Origin: Novosphingobium sp. 17-62-19
GTDB lineage: Bacteria; Pseudomonadota; Alphaproteobacteria; Sphingomonadales; Sphingomonadaceae
DNA length: 50,647 nt
NCBI RefSeq assembly: GCF_002256775.1
Contig: NZ_NCII01000009.1
Coordinates: forward strand, 1-50,647
Direction of reading: 5' to 3'
Position numbers and translations under genes: made by a program. The notes under the pieces are model-generated. The model was not told the DNA's origin and made no database searches. It saw only the letters and a list, made by a program, of their open reading frames with translations. Below, piece after piece: positions 37,707-46,860 of this stretch. How positions within the stretch are numbered: position 1 is the stretch's first letter; the number at the start of each line of letters is the position of its first letter.

Positions 37707-38680
37707 CGTAACGCGGCAGCGCTGAGAGGTTCGCCGGTCCAGTATGTCCAATTAGCCAAGCTGTTGTATTCCGATACAATTTCGCCAAGAATTGAGAGTG
37801 CCAGCGTGGCCGGATCGCGCGTTGCCGGAATCAGGCCGATATGGCCGCGCAATTTCCCGATGGTCTGCTCACCCAGCCCCGCAGCGCGCAGCGCCGCAAG
37901 GCGGGCCGCATGAGTCCGGCGGCTGCCGATGGCACCGTGATAGTAGGCGGGCAAATCAAGGGCTTGAGGCAGAAGGAATTCCTCCCAATCGCGGCCATGG
38001 AAAAGGAACACGATGGCGGTCCATGTATCGCCTTCGATCGGGGGCAGGGTAGTGCGCGTTGGAAGATGCAGGCTGTTTATGCCCGATTGCGCCAGCAACT
38101 GCTGCGTTCCGGCATCTGGAGAAAGTGCCGTAACTTCCGTGCCGAAAGCTTTGGCAAGATGGCAAAAACCGGTCAGATCCTCACCCTGGCCGAGTGCGAT
38201 CACGCGCAACGGCGGCTGATAGACGAGTGTAACCTCCCGCCCATCCCAAGCCCGTTGCGCCAGCGGTTCAGCCACCACCGCACTGTCACAATCAAGCCGA
38301 AGGGATGCCGGTTGGCGCTGGTCAAGCATGTCGAGCGCGGCAATGATTGCTTCGGGTTTGGGACGCGGGGTGAACAACAGGTCGATCCCGCCGCCGCAGG
38401 GCAGGCGAATGTCGATATAGGGCGAACCGATGCCGTAGCGGACTACGTGGCCCCAGCCTTCTTCAAGCGTTTCAAGGGCTTCGGTGGCAATGGCGTTTTC
38501 GATGCAGCCGCCGGAAAAGGAGCCGATCTTCCGGCCATCCGCCGCAACCGCCATCTGCGCGCCAAGTGCGCGCGATGATCCGCCTTCGATCCCGACGAGA
38601 GTGACTAGGACGCATTCCACTCCCTCGTCCGCCCGGGTGGCGAGAAAGCGGAGGATATCAAGCGGGGAGGCAGCGACCAT
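37703..38680 (-). CDS. XdhC-family molybdenum cofactor insertion protein
   Basis: 325 aa cytoplasmic chaperone that sulfurates or inserts the molybdenum cofactor into xanthine oxidase-family enzymes. N-terminal part has VTLVGIEGGSSRALGAQMAV and GSFSGGCIE; the C-terminal part has the Rossmann-like domain with YYHGAIGSRRTHAARL and GLIPATRDPATLALSILGEI. Full length. Begins 10 bases after the molybdenum subunit stop and overlaps the MocA start by GTGA. Its partner is clearly the enzyme encoded just upstream. Confidence 0.88.
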   Translation of the reverse strand: MVAASPLDILRFLATRADEGVECVLVTLVGIEGGSSRALGAQMAVAADGRKIGSFSGGCIENAIATEALETLEEGWGHVVRYGIGSPYIDIRLPCGGGIDLLFTPRPKPEAIIAALDMLDQRQPASLRLDCDSAVVAEPLAQRAWDGREVTLVYQPPLRVIALGQGEDLTGFCHLAKAFGTEVTALSPDAGTQQLLAQSGINSLHLPTRTTLPPIEGDTWTAIVFLFHGRDWEEFLLPQALDLPAYYHGAIGSRRTHAARLAALRAAGLGEQTIGKLRGHIGLIPATRDPATLALSILGEIVSEYNSLANWTYWTGEPLSAAALR

Positions 38681-38690
38681 CAGGCGGGCG

Positions 38691-40849
38691 CTATACCACC
38701 TCCAGCGGCAGACGGCGATGCCGTTTTCCGGTCAGAGAGTAGATTGCGTTGGCCAGCGCGGGAATTACCGGGGGCAGGGCAGGCTCGCCAAGTCCCGTGG
38801 GCGGGAAATCGGTCTTCACGAATTCGACGGCAATTTCACGCGGGGCTGCGTCAATCCGCATGAGTGCGAAATCGCCGAAGTTGTCAGCGGTGATGGCGCC
38901 TGCTTCCTGAACGATCTTCTGGCCGACCATGGCTTGGCCCAGCCCTTCTATCACGCAACCGTGGGCCTGATTCATGGCATTGAGCGGATTGATGACATGT
39001 GCGCCGATGTCTCCGGCGACCCAGACCTTGTCCACCTTCAACGCACCATCGGCCATCGAGATATCGACGACTTCCGCGAAATATCCCAAGTGGCTGAAAT
39101 AGAACCCGAAGCCGCGGCCTTTCTCACGCCCCTTCCAGCCCGCGGTCTTGCACACGGCGTCAATCACGCCGCGCGCGCGGCCCGTATGGAACTTGGCCCG
39201 TTCGCCCGGAATTTCGCGCGGTTCGCCCAAAGTGCGGCGCATCAGTTCGGGCAGGTCCAGCCCCGCGGCTTCGGCCACTTCATCGAGGAAGGACTGGAAC
39301 ACGAAGGCCATGGCATTGGAAGACGGTGCGCGCAGCCAGCCAGTGGCGAGGTTGGTGGCCATATAGCTGACGCCAAGATCGACATTGGGCACGACGGGCG
39401 CGGGATATTCGCCGGGGGACATTTGCGCGGCGCGCACAGGCTTTCCATCTGCACCGAACGTGGCGAAGTGATCTTTCAGGGCAACCAGCGCGCCGTCCGC
39501 GCCAAGCCCTGCGGTGAGGCGATGCCAGCCTGCGGGGCGATAGAAATCGTGGCGGAAATCGTCGGTCCGGTCGAACAGAACCTTGACCGGTTTGCCCGGC
39601 ATGGCCTTGGCCACTTGCCCGGCGATCACCATGTAATCATTGAGCAATCTGCGCCCAAAGCCGCCGCCGATGCGGGTGAGGTGAATGGTCAGATCATCAG
39701 GTGTGAGGCCGCAGAACTTGGCGGTTTCGGCGCGACCACCGGCGGGCGCCTGACTGGGCGCCCAAAGCTCCAGCTTGCCATCCTTGAACAGTCCGGTGCA
39801 GTTCTGCGGCTCTAGCGAGGCGTGGGCGAGGAAGGGGTATTCGTAGTCGGCCGTGACGACTTTTGCCGCCTTGGCCAGTGCGGCATCAGGATCACCGGCC
39901 TTGAACACGCTGGTCTGCGGCGTGCCTGCAATGAGCTTTGCAGCATCGATTTCATATTTGGCAGTGGAGAAGCTGGTGACGGCGGTATCGTCCCATTTTA
40001 CGGCCAGCTTTTCACGTGCCTTGCTGGCCTTCCACCAACTGTCAGCAACGATTACCAGCGTGTCCGCCTTGCCTTCAGGCACGAAGCCGCTGTTGACGGC
40101 GACGACGCCCAGCACGCCTGGTATTGCCTTGACCCCGGCATCATCGAACGACGCGACTGTGCCGCCGTGGGCAGGGCATTTCACCACCGCGCCGTGGACC
40201 ATGCCGGGCACGCGGGTGTCGATGCCAAAGAGCGGTTCGCCCTTGACGATCTTTGGCACATCGACGCCGGGTTTGGACGTGCCGATGATCTTGAAGGCGG
40301 CCGGGTCTTTCAGTGTTACCTTGGCGAGATCGGGCGGCGTTTGGGCGGCGGCATCTTTTGCCAGCGATGCAAAAGTGGCAGTCTTGCCCGACGAGGTCTG
40401 GACTACTGTGCCGCTGGCGGTGGAGAGCGTGGCGGGATCTACGCCCCACTTTTTGGCAGCGGCCATGACCAGCATTTCGCGCGCGGCCGCGCCAACCTGC
40501 CGCATGGGAATCCAGTTGCGCGGGGTGGCGCTGCTGCCGCCTGCGACTTGCGGGCCATAGAGCTTTTCGTCTGCATCGGTCTGTTCGATGCGCACCTGTT
40601 CCCATGCAAGGTCCATTTCCTCGGCGATGAGCATGGGCAGCATGACCTTGACGCCCTGACCGATTTCCGGGTTCTTCGCGCCGATGGTCACGGTGTTGTC
40701 GGCATTGATGCGGACGAAGGCGTTGAGCACATCGGCAGGTGCCGTGGCGCTGGCAGCGGCGAGGACAACGGAAGCATCGAGCGTGAGCACCGCGCCGCCT
40801 GCCATCGAGGCGACGAGGAACGAGCGGCGCGAGAGGGCGACTGTTTGGG

Positions 40850-40853
<4 letters not shown>
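38691..40853 (-). CDS. Molybdenum-binding large subunit of a periplasmic aldehyde oxidoreductase (IorB-like)
   Basis: 720 aa xanthine oxidase-family subunit of the two-subunit type (isoquinoline 1-oxidoreductase or aldehyde dehydrogenase). The twin-arginine signal [14 protein letters not shown] shows Tat export. The catalytic glutamate lies in [14 protein letters not shown] near the C-terminus, and the cofactor-binding IGGGFGRR is present. There is no FAD subunit, so electrons would go to a periplasmic or membrane acceptor. It overlaps the iron-sulfur subunit gene by ATGA. It is divergent from amine module 2, so the natural reading is oxidation of the aldehyde made there, but the substrate is inferred. 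Confidence 0.9.
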
Positions 40854-41368
<515 letters not shown>

Positions 41369-41438
41369 CGTATTGATTCCTTGGGATATGCCGCTTCGGT
41401 CGAACAAGCGCGCCGATAGCAGGCCCGCATCGTGCGCG

Positions 41439-41449
41439 GAATCTGGACA
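41439..41449. promoter_or_regulatory. Candidate TetR site GAATCTGGACA, first copy
   Basis: This 11-base word occurs here, between the divergent aldehyde oxidoreductase and TetR genes, and again at 42289-42299 in front of the second amine dehydrogenase heavy chain. A GTCAAG follows each copy (41464-41469; 42303-42308), though at different distances. Finding it twice at control positions suggests an operator for the TetR. Confidence 0.4.
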
Positions 41450-41559
41450 GGCGCGCAGTTTTGGTCAAGCACCTTGTTCTGATCTGGCGCAACGGGCAGC
41501 ACAACTGGCAGATCATTGCCATTGGCGTGGGCGCAAGCTTGGTGTTATGCGCGGGGCTT

Positions 41560-42240
41560 ATGGCCGCTCGCCCCGACCCTGCCGACACGGAATTGCCGTC
41601 TTCACCGCGCCCCGGAACCTATGCGCGTGGAACCGAAACGGTCGATGCGATCATCAAGGCCGCGCTGCGGGTGTTGATCGACGAGGGATCAGGCGCGTTC
41701 ACCATTCGCCGGATTGCCGCCGAATGCGGGATGAAAGTGGGGAATGTCAGCTACCACTTCCCCAAGAAGGAACTGCTGATCCAGACACTGCTGGACGATA
41801 TCATCGGCAGCTATGACAAATTGCTGGAACGCACCGTGCGCCAGCCGGGGCTTGATGCCGAAGAGCGGCTGCGGCTGATCGTGGTGATGTGCCTTGATGA
41901 CATTGCTGGCAAGCGGACCACGCGGCTGTTCCCTGAACTGTGGGCACTGGCCAATCACAACGAGTTTGTGGCGGACCGGGTGCGGGTGTTCTACCAGCGC
42001 GTGCATGATTTTATCTCGGACTATGTGGCGCAGCTGAACCCGGCGTTGAGCCATCAGGAAGTGCGTGATGTGGCCCTGTTCATCAGTGCATCGATGGAGG
42101 GGGCAACGCCGTTCCTGGGTTATGAAAAGCCTTGGGCAGCGCGGATGCCGGCGTTCACCGCGATTGCCGCGCATGGCTTGGTGCATATTGCCAAGACGAT
42201 CACTTCGGCGCAGATTGCAGGTCTGGACGCGCGACAGTAG
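41560..42240 (+). CDS. TetR-family regulator of amine module 2
   Basis: 226 aa from ATG 41560. HTH with AALRVLIDEGSGAFTIRRIA and AECGMKVGNVSYHFPKKELL; ligand domain with TRLFPELWALANHNEF and ALFISASMEGATPFLGYEKP, matching the TetR of module 1 throughout. It lies between the divergent aldehyde oxidoreductase operon and the amine dehydrogenase genes, 116 bases upstream of the heavy chain, so it can control both sides. An in-frame TTG at 41461 would add 33 residues with a hydrophobic stretch, but TetR proteins do not usually have one; the chosen start has only a weak ribosome-binding site. Confidence 0.85.
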   Translation: MAARPDPADTELPSSPRPGTYARGTETVDAIIKAALRVLIDEGSGAFTIRRIAAECGMKVGNVSYHFPKKELLIQTLLDDIIGSYDKLLERTVRQPGLDAEERLRLIVVMCLDDIAGKRTTRLFPELWALANHNEFVADRVRVFYQRVHDFISDYVAQLNPALSHQEVRDVALFISASMEGATPFLGYEKPWAARMPAFTAIAAHGLVHIAKTITSAQIAGLDARQ

Positions 42241-42281
42241 GTCGCTGCCGGGCACTTTTCTTTCGCAACTGCAACAAGGCG

Positions 42282-42308
42282 CTTGACCGAATCTGGACAT
42301 TCGTCAAG
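42282..42308. promoter_or_regulatory. Inverted repeat and second GAATCTGGACA copy before module 2
   Basis: CTTGAC at 42282-42287 and GTCAAG at 42303-42308 form a 6-bp inverted repeat around the second GAATCTGGACA copy (42289-42299). It lies 48 bases before the heavy chain start. A candidate operator for the TetR at 41560. Confidence 0.42.
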
Positions 42309-42356
42309 CCTTGGGCCTGCGAGGTATTTCGTTGCGAGGTTTTCAGGGGGGCCGCG

Positions 42357-43535
42357 ATGAAGCGTATGGGCAGGCTGGCACGAGTTGCTATCGGTGCGGT
42401 GACTATGGGGGCGATGGGCATGGGAGCGTTCGGCGCTCCGGTTGTGGCCGAAAACATCGTACCCGAGGCTGAAGAGGCCACTGTAAACACCATCGATCCG
42501 CCCAAGCTGGGGTGGTTCTATGTGCGGGGCGGATGGGGCTCTGCGGGATCGAGCATCTTCGATGCGGGCACCGGCAAGATGCTGGGCATGGTATCGACCA
42601 GCCGCGATTCCGATCTTGCCATCGATCCTGCGGGCAAGTTCTATTACGTGGCCGAAACGATGTGGACCAAGGTCAACCGTGGAACGCGGATGGACTTCAT
42701 CTCGATCTATGACAGCAAAACGCTGAAGCTGGTGACGGAAATCCCCACGCCGGGGCGGCTGATCGTGGGTGGGTTCACCACAAATTTCGTGCTGAGCGAC
42801 GATGGCAAGACGGCCTACGATTACAACTTCGATCCGGCGTCTTCGGTCAACGTGATCGATATGGCCAAGCGCAAGTTCGTGCGGGCGATCGAACTGCCGG
42901 GCTGTGCGAGCCTGATCCCCAACGAGGGGGTTGGCTTTTCCGCGCTTTGTGCCGATGGCACGCTGGCGACGGTGGCGGTGAAGGGGGCGACGCAGGAGAT
43001 TACGCGGTCTGCCGAGTTCTTCGATGCGGCGGCGGACCCGATCTATTCCAACGTGGTGTTCGACCGCAAAAAGAACATGGCGGTGCTGCTGAGCTATACC
43101 GGGCTGGTGCGCACGGTGGCGATGGGCGCGGCTCCGGTGGTGAGCGCGCCGTTCTCCATCCAGGAAGCGGGCGGGATGCGGGCGGCGGACGTGAAGCCGC
43201 TGGACATCGCGTGGTATCCGGGCGGGATGCAGCCGACTGCACTGCACCGGCCAAGTGGCACACTGTGGGTGCTGATGCACAAGGGTGAATACTGGAGCCA
43301 CAAGGAAGGCGCCGAGGAAATCTGGGGCCTCGATCTGGCGACGAAGAAGCTGGTCAAGCGCATCCCGGTGAGGGGCCATCCGCGCAATATCGAGATTACG
43401 CAGGACGATGCCGCGATGATCATGGTCAACGGAATGGACAACAATGCCATGATCATCGATTCCAAGACAGGCGAAGTGAAGCACGAGATCGAGAACGCGG
43501 GCGGCGGACTGATTACGGTGGTTGAGCCGAAGTGA
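42357..43535 (+). CDS. mauB: TTQ amine dehydrogenase heavy (alpha) subunit, module 2
   Basis: 392 aa exported propeller subunit. Signal peptide (RLARVAIGAVTMGAMGMGAF, cleavage near VVA-EN). The family blocks are clear: MLGMVSTSRDSDLAIDPAGK, TMWTKVNRGTRMDFISIYD, LWVLMHKGEYWSHKEGAEEI. It is distinctly different from the module 1 heavy chain, so the two modules are old paralogues rather than a recent copy. Start at ATG 42357 with AGGGGGG upstream. First gene of the second dehydrogenase operon; the MauE start overlaps its stop (GTGA). Confidence 0.9.
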   Translation: MKRMGRLARVAIGAVTMGAMGMGAFGAPVVAENIVPEAEEATVNTIDPPKLGWFYVRGGWGSAGSSIFDAGTGKMLGMVSTSRDSDLAIDPAGKFYYVAETMWTKVNRGTRMDFISIYDSKTLKLVTEIPTPGRLIVGGFTTNFVLSDDGKTAYDYNFDPASSVNVIDMAKRKFVRAIELPGCASLIPNEGVGFSALCADGTLATVAVKGATQEITRSAEFFDAAADPIYSNVVFDRKKNMAVLLSYTGLVRTVAMGAAPVVSAPFSIQEAGGMRAADVKPLDIAWYPGGMQPTALHRPSGTLWVLMHKGEYWSHKEGAEEIWGLDLATKKLVKRIPVRGHPRNIEITQDDAAMIMVNGMDNNAMIIDSKTGEVKHEIENAGGGLITVVEPK

Positions 43536-44080
43536 GCGGGGCTTTCGACACGGCTTTGGCGATCTGCGGTGGTGTTGCCGCCGTGGGGAACGGGCTGGTG
43601 TTTCTGACCGCTGGCTTTGCCAAGCTGCGCAGCCGCCGGGTGTTTCCGGGTGTGGTGGCAAACTATCGGTTGTTGCCCGAAGCGCTGGTTGGGCCAGTAG
43701 CAGCCGTTCTGCCCTTGGCCGAGGTGCTGATCGGTGCGGCGTTGCTGGGCGGCGTTGCCTTGGCGGCGGTGCCTGCTGCGGCGTTGCTGCTGGCTTTTGC
43801 TGCGGCGATGGCGGTGAATATCGGGCGGGGGCGGGCGCATATCGATTGCGGTTGCGGGCGTTCTGAACTGCGCCAGCCGTTGAGCCGGACGCTCGTGGTG
43901 CGCAATCTCGTGCTGGCGGGACTGCTGGTTCCTGCGATGTTTGCGGTGCCGGTGTTCGGCTCGGTCGAGTGGGGCTTTGCCCTTGCGGGCGGACTGGCGC
44001 TCTATCTTCTGACTTTGCTGGTGAATGCACTGTCCGCGCTGGCGGCAGGGCCGCTGGCCGTTGAAAGGAATTCACGATGA
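43532..44080 (+). CDS. mauE: MauE-family membrane protein, module 2
   Basis: 182 aa, several membrane segments, with the family motif HIDCGCG and LTAGFAKLRSRRVFPGVVANY in the first part. Needed with MauD for making the light chain in known systems. Starts with GTG overlapping the heavy chain stop and ends with TGA overlapping the MauD start, so the three are translationally coupled. Slightly longer than its module 1 counterpart. Confidence 0.87.
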   Translation: MSGAFDTALAICGGVAAVGNGLVFLTAGFAKLRSRRVFPGVVANYRLLPEALVGPVAAVLPLAEVLIGAALLGGVALAAVPAAALLLAFAAAMAVNIGRGRAHIDCGCGRSELRQPLSRTLVVRNLVLAGLLVPAMFAVPVFGSVEWGFALAGGLALYLLTLLVNALSALAAGPLAVERNSR

Positions 44081-44682
44081 TGACCGCGCTGATCGTGGGG
44101 CAGGTGCTTTCGTGGGTGGTGATCATCGCCCTTGTCGTGGCGCTGCTGGCGCTGGCGCGGCAGGTGGGCGTGCTGCACATGCGCGTGGCGCCGGCAGGGG
44201 CTTTGCAGACGAGCGGCGGCCCGGCAGTGGGCGGAAAGGCCCCTGCGGTTCCTGCACAGACGCTGGAGGGCAAGGACGTGATCGTGGGTGGCCCCGCCAA
44301 AGGTGTGCCGCTGCGGTTGCTGATGTTCGTTTCGGCCACGTGTCCGCTGTGCAAGGGGCTGATCCCGGCGGCGCGATCCTTTGCCAAGGATGAGCGCGTG
44401 GAGCTGACCTTTGTGGGTGACGATACGGTTGCGGCGCAGCAGGGGCTGATCGCGGCGCAGGGGCTGGAAGACTATCGCTTCATCAACGGGCCGGAAGTGG
44501 GGCAGGCGTTCGAGGTGGGCAAGCTGCCCTATGCAGTGCTGCTGGATTCCGAAGGGCTGATCCTGTCCAAGGGGCTGGTGAACAGCCGTGAGCATCTGGA
44601 AAGTCTGGTGGTGGCCCACGAATTGGGCATCGCGACGGTGCAGGATTACATTTCGGGGCTGAAGCAGCCGGTTGCGGCGTAA
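44077..44682 (+). CDS. mauD: MauD thioredoxin-like protein, module 2
   Basis: 201 aa, N-terminal membrane anchor (VGQVLSWVVIIALVVALLAL) and periplasmic thioredoxin domain with CPLC in SATCPLCKGLIPAAR. The blocks LPYAVLLDSEGLILSKGLVN and SREHLESL match the module 1 protein. Expected role: disulfide formation in the light chain. Overlaps MauE by ATGA; an ATG 3 bases later is possible. Ends 25 bases before the light chain gene. Confidence 0.88.
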   Translation: MMTALIVGQVLSWVVIIALVVALLALARQVGVLHMRVAPAGALQTSGGPAVGGKAPAVPAQTLEGKDVIVGGPAKGVPLRLLMFVSATCPLCKGLIPAARSFAKDERVELTFVGDDTVAAQQGLIAAQGLEDYRFINGPEVGQAFEVGKLPYAVLLDSEGLILSKGLVNSREHLESLVVAHELGIATVQDYISGLKQPVAA

Positions 44683-44707
44683 GCGGGACGAACGAAGGGG
44701 GCATTTG

Positions 44708-45250
44708 ATGATCAAGTTCAATCCCGATGCAACTGGCGAGAAGCTGCTGCGGCGGTTGGCCGGGGGCACTTCACGCCGGGGGATTCTTTCACGGCTTGGC
44801 GCGGCGCTGGTGGCGGCTCCGGTCTTTCCGCTGCTGCCGGTGAGCCGGGCAGAGGCTGCCAAGCCTGACCGTTCGCCCGAGGCGAAAACCGCGTTTGCGC
44901 GCTCTGCGCAGACCAAGGACGACACCAAGTGCGACTATTGGCGCTATTGCGCGATTGATGGGTCGCTCTGCACGTGCTGCGGTGGCGGGATGCATACTTG
45001 CCCGGCAGGGTCTGAACCATCGCCCGTTTCGTGGGTGGGTTCGTGCATCAACCCGGATGACGGCAAGGCCTATATGATTGCCTACCGCGATTGCTGCGGC
45101 AAGCCGACCTGCGGCCAGTGCGGTTGCGACAACATCGACCGTGAAACGCAGCTATACCTGCCACAACTCAACAACAACATCATCTGGTGCTTCGGGACGA
45201 GCAGTATGGAATACCACTGTTCCACCGCCATGATGATCGGGGCTGCGTGA
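44708..45250 (+). CDS. mauA: TTQ amine dehydrogenase light (beta) subunit, module 2
   Basis: 180 aa. Twin-arginine signal TSRRGILSRLGAAL. Trp109 (SPVSWVGSC) and Trp160 (NNIIWCFG) sit at the same residue numbers as in module 1 and keep the 51-residue spacing needed for TTQ; Asp84 and Asp128 are also conserved. The cysteine pattern (CDYWRYCAIDGSLCTCCGGG onward) is complete. NNIIWCFG is closer to the Paracoccus methylamine dehydrogenase form than the module 1 NDYNWCLG, so substrate or reactivity may differ. Start at ATG 44708 with AAGGGGG upstream. Confidence 0.94.
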   Translation: MIKFNPDATGEKLLRRLAGGTSRRGILSRLGAALVAAPVFPLLPVSRAEAAKPDRSPEAKTAFARSAQTKDDTKCDYWRYCAIDGSLCTCCGGGMHTCPAGSEPSPVSWVGSCINPDDGKAYMIAYRDCCGKPTCGQCGCDNIDRETQLYLPQLNNNIIWCFGTSSMEYHCSTAMMIGAA

Positions 45251-45260
45251 GAGGTTGGCG

Positions 45261-45776
45261 GTGAGGGCACTGGTCCTGGCGGCAGTAGCCCTTGTTCTGG
45301 CACCGCAACTGGCGGCGCGGGACGATCCGCGCAGTGCAACGGTGGCGCGAGGCCTTGCCGCACTGAGTGACCCGGAACTGGCGCGGGGCGATTATGTGGA
45401 GCACTGCGCCGGGTGTCACGGGGTGCAGGGGATCTCTGCCCCGGCAAAACTGCCCGAACTGCGCGGGCGGGTAGGCTACATGATGTGTACCGCCGATACC
45501 CGCGCCTATCTGCTGCGGCTGCCCAACATTGCCAAAAGCCGGATCAGCGACAATCAGCAACTGGCAGACATGCTGAATTTCATGGTCTTTGGTCTGGGTG
45601 GGGACAGCGTGATCCCCGGCACGCAGCCGTTCACCGCACAGGAAGTGGAATACGAACGCCGGTTCGCGCTGACCTCTGCGTCGCTGGTGGCAGAGCGAAA
45701 GCGCCATGTTGAAACGGCCATTCGTAAATGCGGTGCGCCGGAAGCTTTTCGGGACTTCTACCGAACGCGCGGGTGA
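45261..45776 (+). CDS. Monoheme c-type cytochrome, module 2
   Basis: 171 aa, short signal peptide (LVLAAVALVLAPQLAA), one heme motif CAGCHG and methionines in RVGYMMCTAD and LNFMVFGLGGD as possible sixth ligands. A cysteine pair outside the heme site (YMMC and RKCG) may form a disulfide. It takes the same place after the light chain as in module 1 but the two cytochromes differ a great deal. Probable electron acceptor; only one heme, so not MauG. Starts with GTG 45261 with GAGAGG upstream, 10 bases after the light chain stop. Last gene of the operon. Confidence 0.82.
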   Translation: MRALVLAAVALVLAPQLAARDDPRSATVARGLAALSDPELARGDYVEHCAGCHGVQGISAPAKLPELRGRVGYMMCTADTRAYLLRLPNIAKSRISDNQQLADMLNFMVFGLGGDSVIPGTQPFTAQEVEYERRFALTSASLVAERKRHVETAIRKCGAPEAFRDFYRTRG

Positions 45777-45803
45777 GCGTTCGACAAGTTCCGGTTCGGA
45801 AGA

Positions 45804-46019
45804 TTAACCTCTATAAACTTTCGTTGCCGCTTCAGCTAAAACGGACTGGACGTTGCGCTGCTGTTTGCAGGCGATTTTTTGCACGCCACCCGTCATGATT
45901 CGCAGTTCCGAGGCCTTGCCCATGGCCACTTGAAGGCGGCAGCGTCCCTCGGTTTTCGGGCCTTCACCATTTTCGAACCAGTTATATGCATCGTTCTGGC
46001 AAGGCTGCTGCGAGGCCAC
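45804..46019 (-). CDS. Small hypothetical protein, doubtful
   Basis: 71 aa frame with a GTG start and no clear ribosome-binding site. Three cysteines (PCQNDAYNW, GRCRLQVAM, IACKQQRN) and a charged composition look protein-like, but no family was recognised and there is no signal peptide at this start. The true start could be further upstream or the gene may be a remnant. Confidence 0.3.
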   Translation of the reverse strand: MASQQPCQNDAYNWFENGEGPKTEGRCRLQVAMGKASELRIMTGGVQKIACKQQRNVQSVLAEAATKVYRG

Positions 46020-46246
46020 GACGTTGGCCGGTCAAGCTAACTGTCAGTGACGTAAGTAATTATGCGAATGCAGGCCGGGTGGCGTCATGGATGTGCGCCT
46101 TCGTTTGCTCTTAAGCGGTGCATTCTTTGCTTTCGCAATCGCGTCATTCGGCTACGACGCCTGCATGAATACGGGGCGCAAGTGAAGACAGCCTGTTGGG
46201 TTGTCCGGGGCGAGCGTACTGCCAAAGATCAGGATGGGGCGTCGGT

Positions 46247-46450
46247 ATGCAAGCAGCGGCAAGACCACTCGCGGAAGTTTTCGTAGCTTTGTCCGGGGCG
46301 CTGGATGATCTGGACTACCATGGCGAGGCAATGGCCGCACTGCATCTGGCAATGGCCGTAGACTGCCTGCGGGAGTGTCTTGATCCGGCGAATGAAGCGG
46401 ACTCCAGTATGGAACGCCGCCCACATCTTCGGTTGGTAGCTTCATCCTGA
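46247..46450 (+). CDS. Small hypothetical protein
   Basis: 67 aa from ATG 46247 with AGGATGGGG upstream. Predicted mostly helical: PLAEVFVALSGALDDLDYHG and MAALHLAMAVDCLRECLDPA, with a charged tail. No membrane segment. Resembles no family I can name. It lies alone between the module 2 cytochrome and the DUF2292 operon. The region 45777-46246 before it holds only the doubtful gene above. Confidence 0.5.
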   Translation: MQAAARPLAEVFVALSGALDDLDYHGEAMAALHLAMAVDCLRECLDPANEADSSMERRPHLRLVASS

Positions 46451-46588
46451 TCTGACGCGTCCTTGCGGCCCGCTCCATCGGGCATCACCGTTTCTGCACA
46501 CCAAACCGAGGCTTCCGACCCATAGGATTCGGGCCGCTACGGCCTTGAGCGTTTCATCGGTGAAACCGCTCACTTTATCGCAAGACGT

Positions 46589-46619
46589 TTGTCTACTGAA
46601 ATAGTTGAGTTACCATAAT
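46589..46619 (+). promoter_or_regulatory. Weak promoter before the DUF2292 operon
   Basis: TTGTCT at 46589-46594 and TACCAT at 46611-46616 (16 bases between), with CATAAT at 46614-46619 as the alternative -10 box. Transcription would start near 46622, the first base of the folded leader described next. A hairpin (GAGCGTTTCA / TGAAAC-GCTC) lies upstream around 46547-46571. Confidence 0.35.
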
Positions 46620-46620
46620 G

Positions 46621-46712
46621 TGTGGGCAGGTCGAGTGTGCGCATGCACTCGGGCCTGCCTTCTTTGCGAAGGTTCCCACTGATTGGCCGACAAGCTGGCC
46701 TTCGCACCAGCA
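46621..46712 (+). promoter_or_regulatory. Possible structured leader RNA (three-way junction with alternative pairing)
   Basis: The leader can fold into a three-way junction: outer stem GTGGG (46622-46626) with CCCAC (46675-46679); second stem from CAGG (46627) to CCTG (46657) continued by CGAGTG/CACTCG; third stem CCTTC (46658-46662) with GAAGG (46668-46672). Downstream, a hairpin with arms GCTGG and CCAGC (about 46694-46711) has CCTTCGCA in its loop. This is the exact complement of TGCGAAGG (46665-46672), which is the 3' side of the third stem. The two pairings cannot coexist, as in a switch. No known riboswitch was recognised. Confidence 0.38.
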
Positions 46713-46725
46713 TAGTCAAAGTTTA

Positions 46726-46860
46726 ATGTCTACCTATTTGATTGACTATAAGGGTGTGTTGGAAGGCGAATCGCTGTCGTGGGTGGGGGCAACCGATCCT
46801 GCGACGTTTGCGCAGGACGTTCGGCTTGCGAGGATACAGGATGAACAAACTGATGACTGA
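46726..46860 (+). CDS. Very small hypothetical protein before the DUF2292 gene
   Basis: 44 aa (MSTYLIDYKGVLEGESLSWV at the start, then ATDPATFAQDVRLARIQDE). Acidic, no membrane segment. No strong ribosome-binding site, only AAAG a few bases upstream. Its end overlaps the DUF2292 start by 20 bases, so it may be a leader peptide that couples translation. Coding status is supported only by this overlap and sensible composition. Confidence 0.45.
   Translation: MSTYLIDYKGVLEGESLSWVGATDPATFAQDVRLARIQDEQTDD

Noticed and set aside
42120-44387. 755-codon frame antisense to the module 2 heavy chain, MauE and MauD genes
   Set aside because: Composition is rich in Arg, Pro and His as in shadow frames, it has no recognisable domain, and the plus-strand genes are certain.
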